A stretch of DNA of 64,000 bases from the NCBI RefSeq assembly GCF_021021475.1, contig NZ_JAINWL010000001.1:1488001-1552000 (forward strand), in the 5' to 3' direction. Source of the DNA: Citromicrobium bathyomarinum. GTDB lineage: Bacteria > Pseudomonadota > Alphaproteobacteria > Sphingomonadales > Sphingomonadaceae. Of the stretch, positions 15,763 through 23,021 are shown one piece after another. Numbering within the stretch: the stretch's first letter is position 1; the number at the start of each line of letters is the position of its first letter. The notes under the pieces are model-generated. The model was not told where the DNA came from and ran no database searches. It worked only from the letters and a program-made list of their open reading frames with translations. The translations under genes and the position numbers were made by a program.

Positions 15763-17622
15763 ATGCAGCATTATCCGATTATCGTCATCGGCGGTGGTCA
15801 CGCCGGCGTGGAAGCGGCCTGCGTCGCCGCGCGCATGGGCGTGCGCGTTGCGCTGGTGACGATGGACGCCAGCAAGATCGGCGCGATGAGCTGCAACCCG
15901 GCGATCGGCGGGCTGGGCAAGGGCCATTTGGTGCGCGAGGTGGATGCCTTCGACGGTGTGCTTGGCCGGGCGGCGGATGCGGGCGCGATCCATTACCGCA
16001 TGCTCAACCGGTCCAAGGGAAGCGCCGTATGGGGACCGCGCGTACAGGCGGACCGCAAACTGTTCGGGGCAGCGGTGCGTGCGCAGGTTGCGGCGGAAGA
16101 GACGCTCGACGTGATCGCGGGCGAGGCGGCGGCGCTGGTGCTGGACGGCGAGCGGGTCGCTGGCGTCGAACTCGCGGACGGAACGCGAATCGGATGCGAG
16201 GCCGCGATCCTGTGCACCGGGACCTTCCTTGGCGGCGTTCTCTTCCGGGGAGAGGAGACCTTCGTCGGCGGGCGTGTGGGTGAGGGTTCTGCCGCACGGC
16301 TTGCCGCCCAGCTGCGCGAGGCGGCTCTGCCGATGGCGCGGTTGAAGACCGGTACGCCGCCCCGGCTTGATGGGCGAACGGTCGACTGGTCGCGACTCGA
16401 TGAGCAGCCGTCCGACCACGAGGTGTGGACTATGTCGCCGCTTTCACGTGGACGGGCCAATCCGCAGATATTCTGTGCCATCACCCGAACCAATGCGCGC
16501 GCGCACGAGATCATCCGCGCGAACCTCTCGCGCTCCCCGCTTTATTCAGGCGCGATCGGCGCGCAGGGGCCGCGATATTGCCCCTCTATCGAGGACAAGA
16601 TCGACCGCTTCGGCGATCGCGACGGGCACCAGGTCTTTCTTGAGCCGGAGGGGCTGGATACGCCGCTGGTCTATCCCAACGGGATCAGCACCTCGCTGCC
16701 GGTCGACGTGCAGGAAGACTTTCTGCGCGCGATCGACGGGTTGGAGCAGGTCCGGGTGGTCGAACCGGGCTATGCGGTCGAATACGACCATGTCGATCCG
16801 CGCTCGCTCGACCGATGGTTGCAGATGCGCAGTTTGCCCGGGCTCTATTGCGCGGGGCAGATCAACGGCACCACGGGCTACGAAGAAGCGGCGGCGCAGG
16901 GACTGGTCGCTGGCCTGCACGCCGCATCCAGCGTTCTGGGACGCGACGCGCCGGCGCTCGATCGTGCGAACAGCTATATCGCGGTGATGGTCGACGACCT
17001 CACGCTGCATGGCGTGACCGAACCCTATCGCATGCTCACCGCGCGTGCCGAGTATCGCCTGCGGTTGCGCGCCAACAACGCCAGCACCCGGCTGACGCCA
17101 CTGGCCATCGAGGTGGGCTGTGTTCACGAGGAACGCGGCGCATGGTTCGAAGCCCGAGCGGCTGCACGCGCAGATGTGGAGAGCGCGCTGGCTGAGGATT
17201 ATGGCCCCGCGCAGATGCGCGCGCTCGGCTTCGGAGCCACGGATGATGCGGGTCGGCAGCCGTTGCGGGATTGGACGCGCTTCCCTGGCATCGATCTTTC
17301 CGCACTGCAGTATGCAGGGCTTGTTCCACGTGAAACGGACCCGGCCTTGCTGGAAGAGATCGGCGAAGACCTGCACTATGCGCCCTATATCGCGCGTCAG
17401 GACGCCGAATTGCGCGAGCTACGCGCCAATGAGCAGGTCCGGCTCGCGCCTGATTTTCCCTTCGCGCAGGTTCCCGGTCTTTCGAACGAGATGGTCGAGC
17501 GCCTTTCACGTGCACGGCCCGACAGCCTCGCGCAGGCAGGCCGGGTTGCGGGCATTACGCCTGCGGCAGTGGCGGCGCTGCTGGTCTATGCTCGCAAATA
17601 TCACGAGAGCCGCGCCGCATGA
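15763..17622 (+). CDS. mnmG: tRNA uridine-5-carboxymethylaminomethyl modification enzyme MnmG (GidA)
   Basis: A 619-residue FAD enzyme and partner of MnmE in making the cmnm5 group on U34 of certain tRNAs. The dinucleotide-binding motif [12 protein letters not shown] lies at residues 8-19. The GidA signature [12 protein letters not shown] and the second motif [16 protein letters not shown] are intact, as is the helical C-terminal MnmE-interaction domain. A parS site (17322-17337) is embedded in the coding sequence and reads V-P-R-E-T. The stop overlaps the rsmG ATG (ATGA). Confidence 0.96.
   Translation: MQHYPIIVIGGGHAGVEAACVAARMGVRVALVTMDASKIGAMSCNPAIGGLGKGHLVREVDAFDGVLGRAADAGAIHYRMLNRSKGSAVWGPRVQADRKLFGAAVRAQVAAEETLDVIAGEAAALVLDGERVAGVELADGTRIGCEAAILCTGTFLGGVLFRGEETFVGGRVGEGSAARLAAQLREAALPMARLKTGTPPRLDGRTVDWSRLDEQPSDHEVWTMSPLSRGRANPQIFCAITRTNARAHEIIRANLSRSPLYSGAIGAQGPRYCPSIEDKIDRFGDRDGHQVFLEPEGLDTPLVYPNGISTSLPVDVQEDFLRAIDGLEQVRVVEPGYAVEYDHVDPRSLDRWLQMRSLPGLYCAGQINGTTGYEEAAAQGLVAGLHAASSVLGRDAPALDRANSYIAVMVDDLTLHGVTEPYRMLTARAEYRLRLRANNASTRLTPLAIEVGCVHEERGAWFEARAAARADVESALAEDYGPAQMRALGFGATDDAGRQPLRDWTRFPGIDLSALQYAGLVPRETDPALLEEIGEDLHYAPYIARQDAELRELRANEQVRLAPDFPFAQVPGLSNEMVERLSRARPDSLAQAGRVAGITPAAVAALLVYARKYHESRAA
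17322..17337. other. parS: parS site 2 (inside mnmG)
   Basis: TGTTCCACGTGAAACG matches the parS consensus TGTTTCACGTGAAACA at 14 of 16 positions, with the CACGTG core intact. It lies within the mnmG reading frame, where it encodes V-P-R-E-T. Confidence 0.8.
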
Positions 17623-18260
17623 TGATCGAGACCGAGGAAGAGGCGAAAGCCTTTGTGGCCGAGCGTTGCTCCGACGCTGCGTTCGCCAAGCTGGAGCAAT
17701 TCGTCGCCGAGTTGCGCATCGAGGCTGAGCACCAGAACCTGATATCACGCTCGACGATCGACAGCGTCTGGCAGCGCCATGTTGCGGATAGCGCGCAGTT
17801 GCTAGACCATGTTCCACGTGAAACATCGGGCACATGGCTCGATATCGGCACAGGGGCCGGCTTCCCCGGCATCGTCACCGCGATCATGAGACCGGACCTG
17901 CCGCATGTACTTTGTGAACCAAGGGCGAAACGCGTCACGTGGCTCGAGCGGATGGTGGCGCTGGCCAAGCTGGGGAACTGCCGTGTCGCTGGCAGTCGAG
18001 TCGAGAAGGTGGAGACCTTCGCCGCGGATGTCATCAGCGCGCGTGCCTGCGCGTCGCTGAAGGATCTCATCAGCTTGTCCGCACGCTTTTCCACCGACGC
18101 CACGCATTGGGTCTTGCCCAAAGGCAGGTCGGCGGCGCAGGAAAGAGACGAGCTAAATTCTCAGCAGCACGCAATGTTTCACGTGGAACAATCGCTCACC
18201 AGTCGCGACGCTGCGATCCTAGTCGGCAGGGGCCGGCCCAAAGGCGGGAGCAGACAATGA
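17619..18260 (+). CDS. rsmG: 16S rRNA (guanine-527-N7)-methyltransferase RsmG (GidB)
   Basis: A 213-residue SAM-dependent methyltransferase that methylates G527 of 16S rRNA. Recognisable are the Q-N-L-I-S-R-S-T segment, W[10 protein letters not shown], the SAM-binding loop [14 protein letters not shown] and the S-A-R-A-C-A-S-L strand. Two parS sites are encoded within it: one as V-P-R-E-T after residue 64 and one near the C-terminus as M-F-H-V-E-Q. The stop overlaps the parA ATG by four bases. The mnmG-rsmG-parA-parB order is a conserved near-origin arrangement. Confidence 0.95.
   Translation: MMIETEEEAKAFVAERCSDAAFAKLEQFVAELRIEAEHQNLISRSTIDSVWQRHVADSAQLLDHVPRETSGTWLDIGTGAGFPGIVTAIMRPDLPHVLCEPRAKRVTWLERMVALAKLGNCRVAGSRVEKVETFAADVISARACASLKDLISLSARFSTDATHWVLPKGRSAAQERDELNSQQHAMFHVEQSLTSRDAAILVGRGRPKGGSRQ
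17810..17825. other. parS: parS site 3 (inside rsmG)
   Basis: TGTTCCACGTGAAACA matches the parS consensus at 15 of 16 positions; only the fifth base differs (C for T). It lies inside rsmG and encodes V-P-R-E-T. Confidence 0.9.
18175..18190. other. parS: parS site 4 (3' end of rsmG)
   Basis: TGTTTCACGTGGAACA matches the parS consensus at 15 of 16 positions. It is inside the rsmG reading frame (M-F-H-V-E-Q) and only 67 bases upstream of the parA start. Confidence 0.9.
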
Positions 18261-19036
18261 TCCGCATCGCAATTGCCAACCAGAAGGGCGGCGTGGGCAA
18301 GACCACCACCGCGATCAACATCGCGACCGCCATCGCGGCGACCGGCTGGCGAACACTGCTGATCGACCTGGATCCGCAGGGAAATGCCTCGACCGGGCTC
18401 GGTATTCCCAGCCGGGACCGTGAGGATTCGACGTACGACCTCCTGATGGAGGAGGCGACCGTTGCGCAATGCACGCTGAAAACGCGCATCCCCAATCTCG
18501 ATATCATCCCCGCAACCCAGGACCTGAGCGGCGCTGAGGTCGAGCTGGTTGCGGAGGGCGACCGGGTCGAGCGGCTCAAGAAGGCACTGGTGAATGCCGA
18601 TCATCATTATGATGTCTGCTTCATCGACTGCCCGCCATCGCTCGGCCTGCTGACGCTCAACGCGCTCAGCGCAGCCGATTCGCTGATGGTCCCGCTCCAG
18701 TGCGAATTCTTCGCGCTCGAAGGGCTCAGCCAGCTGCTCCAGACCGTCGAACGCGTGCAGCAGGGGATCAATCCCTCGCTCAACATCATCGGCGTGACAC
18801 TGACCATGTTCGACCGCCGTAACCGGCTCACCGATGCGGTGGCAGAGGATGTTCGCGAGTGCCTCGGCGGGCTGGTCTTCGATACCGTGATTCCGCGCAA
18901 TGTCCGTCTGTCGGAGGCCCCCAGCCACGGGTTACCGGCATTGATCTACGACCACTCCTGCGCGGGCAGCCGCGCTTACATGGCGCTTGCCCGTGAACTG
19001 CTCGGCCGGATGCCCCTGGAAAGGAAAGCCGCATGA
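18257..19036 (+). CDS. parA: Chromosome-partitioning ATPase ParA
   Basis: A 259-residue deviant-Walker ATPase that binds DNA non-specifically as an ATP dimer and moves ParB-parS complexes after replication. The deviant Walker A K-G-G-V-G-K-T-T is at residues 10-17, with the signature Lys10. Other motifs are L-I-D-L-D-P-Q-G-N-A-S-T-G-L, the switch region F-I-D-C-P-P-S-L-G-L-L-T, and P-R-N-V-R-L-S-E-A-P-S-H-G. There is no N-terminal helix-turn-helix, so this is the chromosomal Soj-like type. The ATG overlaps the rsmG stop. The gene overlaps parB by four bases. Confidence 0.96.
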   Translation: MIRIAIANQKGGVGKTTTAINIATAIAATGWRTLLIDLDPQGNASTGLGIPSRDREDSTYDLLMEEATVAQCTLKTRIPNLDIIPATQDLSGAEVELVAEGDRVERLKKALVNADHHYDVCFIDCPPSLGLLTLNALSAADSLMVPLQCEFFALEGLSQLLQTVERVQQGINPSLNIIGVTLTMFDRRNRLTDAVAEDVRECLGGLVFDTVIPRNVRLSEAPSHGLPALIYDHSCAGSRAYMALARELLGRMPLERKAA

Positions 19037-20025
19037 GCAGCAAGCCCGAAGTCTCCACCGCCGCCGACGTCACACCGGATCGCGCAAAGCGCAAGCTGGG
19101 CCGCGGGCTCGGCGCGCTGCTCGGCGAAACCCATCGCGAAGAAAGCGTTGCGCCGAGCGAAGGCGGGACCGCGCTGTCGAGCGCTGCAGGCCAGGGTGAG
19201 GGCGGCGCGGGTGCACCGCGCAGTGGCCTCGCCTCCATTCCCGTCGCCCGGATCGAGCCGTTGCCCGGCCAGCCGCGACAAATCTTCGACGACGACGCGC
19301 TCGACGATCTTGCCCGCTCGATCGCGCAACGCGGGGTCATCCAGCCTGTCATCGTCCGTCCGCTTGAGCGCAAGGGCCGCTACCAGCTGGTCGCCGGCGA
19401 ACGGCGCTGGCGCGCGGCGCAACGCGCCAAACTGCATGAAATTCCAGCGATTATCCGCGATCTCGACCAGCGCGAGGTGATGGCGATTGCGCTGATCGAA
19501 AATATCCAGCGCGAAGACCTCAACCCTATCGAAGAAGCGCGCGCCTACCAGCATCTCGCCGACGAAGAGGGCATGAGCCAGGCGGAAATCGCCGAACTGG
19601 TCGACAAGTCGCGCAGCCACGTTGCGAATCATCAGCGACTGCTGGCGCTCCCCGAAAAGGTCATCGCCTATGTCGAGCGTGGCCAGCTGAGCATGGGACA
19701 CGCCCGGGCTCTTATCGGCCACGATGCTGCGGAGATGCTGGCTGAAGAGGCGGTGACCCGCAATCTGTCGGTGCGGGACGTGGAAAAGCGCGCTCGCAGC
19801 AAGGGCACCGCTTCGGGCCGCGCGTCATCAGCCAGGCCCAGCAAGTCTGGCAGCCACGAGAGCGAGGATATCGCCGCGGTCGAACGGCACCTGGAAGAAT
19901 TCCTCGGCATGTCGCTCAAGATCAAGCCCGACGCCGATCCAAGCTCTGGAGCGATTACGATCAAGTACAAGACGCTCGATCAGCTGGACCTGCTGTGCCA
20001 GCGCCTCACCGGCGGGAAGATCTAG
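19033..20025 (+). CDS. parB: Chromosome-partitioning protein ParB
   Basis: A 330-residue CTP-dependent DNA clamp that loads at parS and spreads. The N-terminal R-K-L-G-R-G-L-G-A-L-L-G-E peptide is the ParA-stimulating region. The ParB/Srx CTP-binding motifs follow (Q-P-R-Q-I-F-D-D, G-V-I-Q-P-V-I-V-R, A-G-E-R-R-W-R-A-A, E-N-I-Q-R-E-D-L-N-P-I-E-E-A), then a helix-turn-helix (S-Q-A-E-I-A-E-L-V-D-K-S-R-S-H-V-A-N). A charged linker leads to the C-terminal dimerisation domain ending L-C-Q-R-L-T-G-G-K-I. At least four matching parS sites lie just upstream. Confidence 0.97.
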   Translation: MSSKPEVSTAADVTPDRAKRKLGRGLGALLGETHREESVAPSEGGTALSSAAGQGEGGAGAPRSGLASIPVARIEPLPGQPRQIFDDDALDDLARSIAQRGVIQPVIVRPLERKGRYQLVAGERRWRAAQRAKLHEIPAIIRDLDQREVMAIALIENIQREDLNPIEEARAYQHLADEEGMSQAEIAELVDKSRSHVANHQRLLALPEKVIAYVERGQLSMGHARALIGHDAAEMLAEEAVTRNLSVRDVEKRARSKGTASGRASSARPSKSGSHESEDIAAVERHLEEFLGMSLKIKPDADPSSGAITIKYKTLDQLDLLCQRLTGGKI

Positions 20026-20034
20026 CCGAGAGGC

Positions 20035-20054
20035 GCGGCGCTGAAATGCGCCGC
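20035..20054. terminator. Hairpin between convergent parB and the Tyr-rich protein gene
   Basis: A stem of seven G/C pairs (GCGGCGC at 20035-20041, GCGCCGC at 20048-20054) closes a six-base loop, TGAAAT, ten bases past the parB stop. No T-tract follows, so it is a possible Rho-assisted or shared terminator. Confidence 0.45.
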
Positions 20055-20059
20055 ACGTC

Positions 20060-20854
20060 TCAGCGCTGCTTGGTGTAGCGGATCCGCTTGTCGCCCCGTC
20101 GCCGTTCTACGGGCAGGGGGACGTAGTCGGTAACGCGTTCGCGAACCGTTTCGTACTCGGTCGTCTCGTACGTCTCTTCGATGATTTCCTCTCGAATAAC
20201 AGGCACATAGCGTTCGCCGCGCTGGTGTTCGACAACCACCACTACGCCCGCCGCATAGCCCCCGCCGGCGTATCCACCAGCATAGCCGCCCGAGTAACCC
20301 CCGCCGCTCGCGTAGGCGTAGCCACCGCCACCATATCCGGGCGCAGCATAGGCGTAACCATCGTCATACCCGTAACCGTAGCCCCCCTGATCGTAGCCGT
20401 AGTCGTAGTCGTAGCCATATCCGTCAGCTGCACGCTCTGCAGCTGCGCGTTCGTAGTGATCCAGCCAGGCCCTGCAATCGCGGCGCTCGTCGTCGCGACC
20501 TGCGAGACCGATTGCCGTTCCGATAGCAACTCCGGCCAGACCACCGATCCCGCCGCCGATCAACGATCCGGCAAGCCGCGAACCATCGTCCGCCAGCTCA
20601 TTGCCCAGCAGGGCGCCGCCGGCCCCGCCGATCAGTCCGCCGACGACTCCGCCGGTCTCGCCCCGCCGACGGCGGTCGCGAAGATAGGCGCGGCACTCGC
20701 GAACCCAGTCGCCCCGATCATAGCTCGGCGGTAGCGGCGGGCTCGCGCGCGCAGGTGCAGGCGCATAGGCGGGGCGCGGCGCGTAGTACTGGGCCGACGC
20801 AGGCGCGGCGAGCCCGACAAGCGCAGCGGCACCGGAAATGAGAAACAGACGCAT
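20060..20854 (-). CDS. Exported glycine-zipper protein with Tyr/Gly-rich region
   Basis: A 264-residue protein with a signal peptide (M-R-L-F-L-I-S-G-A-A-A-L-V-G-L-A-A-P-A-S-A, cleavage near residue 21). A glycine-zipper 2TM-like segment spans about residues 68-115 (G-G-V-V-G-G-L-I-G-G-A-G-G-A-L-L-G-N-E-L). A low-complexity Tyr/Gly/Asp/Ala tract covers about 145-205, and a charged tail contains E-E-I-I-E-E-T-Y-E-T-T-E-Y. Glycine-zipper proteins of this kind insert in or associate with the outer membrane. The tyrosine-rich tract is unusual. The function is unknown, and the tract may be prone to repeat-length change. Confidence 0.7.
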   Translation of the reverse strand: MRLFLISGAAALVGLAAPASAQYYAPRPAYAPAPARASPPLPPSYDRGDWVRECRAYLRDRRRRGETGGVVGGLIGGAGGALLGNELADDGSRLAGSLIGGGIGGLAGVAIGTAIGLAGRDDERRDCRAWLDHYERAAAERAADGYGYDYDYGYDQGGYGYGYDDGYAYAAPGYGGGGYAYASGGGYSGGYAGGYAGGGYAAGVVVVVEHQRGERYVPVIREEIIEETYETTEYETVRERVTDYVPLPVERRRGDKRIRYTKQR

Positions 20855-20876
20855 GGCAGACCAACCCCTTGTTGAC

Positions 20877-20904
20877 GGGAGGCGCGCTCCAAGGACGCGC
20901 TCCC
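20877..20904 (-). terminator. Possible hairpin downstream of the Met-sulfoxide reductase gene
   Basis: The arms GGGAGGCGCG (20877-20886) and CGCGCTCCC (20896-20904) pair with one bulged base around a nine-base loop. It lies between the reductase stop (20993) and the Tyr-rich protein start (20854). It could end the upstream transcript or sit in the leader of the downstream one. No T-tract is visible. Confidence 0.35.
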
Positions 20905-20992
20905 GATATACTTAATTTCGGGTTAGCGCTTTTGCTCCGTTGATGATTGTCGAACGATCCGACCTGTCCCGGGCTGGGGCAGCGGCTGCGCC

Positions 20993-21475
20993 TCAGACCC
21001 TGGTAGCGATACGCTTGGCGACTGCCTCGATACCGCGTGCATCGGCCTCACCGAATCGAGCTTTGCTGGGGCTGTCGAGGTCGATCACGGCGATAACCTG
21101 CCCATCGCGGATCACCGGCACGACCAGTTCGGACGCACTTGCCGAATCGCAGGCGATATGGCCGGGGAAGGCATGCACGTCTTCCACCAGCTGGGTTTCC
21201 CCGCTGCAAGCGGCGGTGCCGCAAACCCCCTGACCGAAGGGGATACGGATGCACGCGGGGCGCCCGATGAAGGGGCCAAGCACCAGTTCGCCATCGACCA
21301 CACGATAGAAGCCGGCCCAGTTGAGATCGGGCACGAAGCTCCAGATCAGCGCTGCCAGGTTGGCCATGTTGGCCACCGCGTCGCTCTCACCATCGGTGAG
21401 GGAATCCCCGGCATTGGCGAGCTCGCGATAGCGCTCTTCATCACTGGTATCGGCGGGCAGGGCAAAATCGAACAT
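20993..21475 (-). CDS. msrC: Free methionine-(R)-sulfoxide reductase (GAF-domain fRMsr)
   Basis: A 160-residue GAF-fold enzyme that reduces free methionine-R-sulfoxide. The three redox cysteines are at 75 (G-R-P-A-C-I-R-I-P-F), 85 (G-Q-G-V-C-G-T-A-A) and 109 (F-P-G-H-I-A-C-D). Their spacing (10 and 24 residues) matches E. coli fRMsr Cys84, Cys94 and Cys118. The motif V-E-D-V-H-A-F-P-G-H-I-A-C-D is diagnostic. It is a single gene, divergent from the sorbosone-dehydrogenase-like gene, and the 70-base gap between them must hold both promoters. Confidence 0.92.
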   Translation of the reverse strand: MFDFALPADTSDEERYRELANAGDSLTDGESDAVANMANLAALIWSFVPDLNWAGFYRVVDGELVLGPFIGRPACIRIPFGQGVCGTAACSGETQLVEDVHAFPGHIACDSASASELVVPVIRDGQVIAVIDLDSPSKARFGEADARGIEAVAKRIATRV

Positions 21476-21545
21476 GTAAGCTCCAGAATCAGGGCCGCGA
21501 TCATTGGCGATTGCCGCCTGCGTGCCCGCGCCCTATTTCGGGTGC

Positions 21546-23009
21546 ATGACCCTTCTTCGCAATATCGGCATCGCCCTGCTCGTCATTCTGGTTGCGGCTG
21601 CCATCGCCATCGCGCTGCTGTTGCGCGGATCGAAGGCCGAACTCACCGTGGATGAGGTTAGCGGAACCGATCCCACGCTGGTTGAGCCCGACAACGAGTG
21701 GTTTCCGACGATCAAAATTGCGGAGCCGGTCGGCTGGGCGCAAGACGAGGCCCCACCGGCCGCGAAAGGCCTCGAGGTCATCCGTTTCGCCGAGGGATTG
21801 GACCATCCCCGCGTGCTCTATCGCCTGCCCAACGGCGATGTTCTGGTTACCCTCACCAACAGTCCGCCGCGCGATGTCGGCGGAATCCAGGGCTTGGTAA
21901 TGAAATATCTGATGGGTGAGGCAGGCGCTGGAGTGCCTTCGCCCAACAAACTGGTCTTGCTGCGCGATACCGATGGCGACGGGCGCGCAGATGTGCAGAA
22001 AACCCTGCGCGAAGCCGACCTCGATTCGCCTTCCGGCATCGCTTACGGCGACGGCAAGCTCTACATCGCCAACCACAACGCCTTGCTCGAATTCGATTAC
22101 GAGCTGGGTTCGGACAAGGTGGCCGGAAACCCGCGCAAGCTGATGGACCTGCCGGGCGGCGGCAACCACTGGATGCGCAACATCATCCTGTCGCCCGATG
22201 GGGAGCGAATCTACATCGCGGTCGGATCGTCGAGCAATATCGGCGAGAACGGCATGGAGGCCGAGGAAGGCCGCGCCGCGATCTGGGAATACGACCTGAC
22301 CGACGACTCCAAGCGAATCTACGCAACCGGCCTGCGCAACCCCAACGGGCTCGCTTGGAACCCGATGTCGGGCGAGCTGTGGACCACCGTGAACGAGCGC
22401 GACATGCTCGGCGGCGATCTGGTGCCCGATTACCTCACCAATGTGCCGATCGGCGCGAACTACGGCTGGCCCTGGGTCTATTACAAGAACGAGTTCGATC
22501 GCCGGGTCGATGCGCCGATGCCCAACTTCCTCTCCGAATATGCGCGCTATCCGGAATTTGCGCTCGGCCCGCATGTCGCCGCGCTCGGCCTAGCATTCAG
22601 CAGCGAAGGCAACCGGCTGGGTGAGCGTTACGGACGCGGCGCATTCATCGCCCGCCACGGCTCTTGGAACCGCAAGCCGCCCTCGGGTTACGACGTCGTG
22701 TTCGTCCGCTTCGACGAGCGCGGCAATCCGCTGGGCAAGCCGGTCCCCGTGCTGGGCAGCTTCCTCAACGGTGACGGCGAGACGCGCGGGCGGCCGACCT
22801 GGGTCGAATGGGCCCCTGATGGCGGACTGCTGGTAAGCGACGATACCGCCGGGATCATCTGGCACGTCATCGACCCCAAGGCCGATCCGTCGCCCGCGAT
22901 CGAGCGCAACCAGGGCAAGTCGCTCGACCCGCAGGTCGAGCTCAAGGGTGATCCGCGCGAAGCCTTCACCGATGAGTTCGCCCGCGAATTCAATCCGATG
23001 GGGAACTGA
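21546..23009 (+). CDS. Membrane-anchored L-sorbosone-dehydrogenase-like beta-propeller protein
   Basis: A 487-residue protein with one N-terminal membrane helix (about residues 6-28, rich in A/I/L) and a periplasmic six-bladed beta-propeller of the GDH/sorbosone dehydrogenase family. Typical segments are G-L-D-H-P-R-V-L-Y, L-R-D-T-D-G-D-G-R-A-D, G-N-H-W-M-R-N-I-I, G-L-R-N-P-N-G-L-A-W-N-P, N-E-R-D-M-L-G-G-D-L-V-P-D-Y and R-H-G-S-W-N-R. These proteins use PQQ in characterised cases to oxidise sugars or aldehydes. PQQ use here is inferred, and no pqq synthesis genes are in the window. The ATG at 21546 is preferred because upstream codons lie in the promoter gap. Confidence 0.83.
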   Translation: MTLLRNIGIALLVILVAAAIAIALLLRGSKAELTVDEVSGTDPTLVEPDNEWFPTIKIAEPVGWAQDEAPPAAKGLEVIRFAEGLDHPRVLYRLPNGDVLVTLTNSPPRDVGGIQGLVMKYLMGEAGAGVPSPNKLVLLRDTDGDGRADVQKTLREADLDSPSGIAYGDGKLYIANHNALLEFDYELGSDKVAGNPRKLMDLPGGGNHWMRNIILSPDGERIYIAVGSSSNIGENGMEAEEGRAAIWEYDLTDDSKRIYATGLRNPNGLAWNPMSGELWTTVNERDMLGGDLVPDYLTNVPIGANYGWPWVYYKNEFDRRVDAPMPNFLSEYARYPEFALGPHVAALGLAFSSEGNRLGERYGRGAFIARHGSWNRKPPSGYDVVFVRFDERGNPLGKPVPVLGSFLNGDGETRGRPTWVEWAPDGGLLVSDDTAGIIWHVIDPKADPSPAIERNQGKSLDPQVELKGDPREAFTDEFAREFNPMGN

Positions 23010-23021
23010 TCCCCATCGGGT

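Noticed and set aside
20240-20430. Short DNA repeats in the Tyr-rich tract as a CRISPR-like array
   Set aside because: The repeats are short, irregular, in frame with a protein and lack unique spacers of constant length; no cas genes are nearby.
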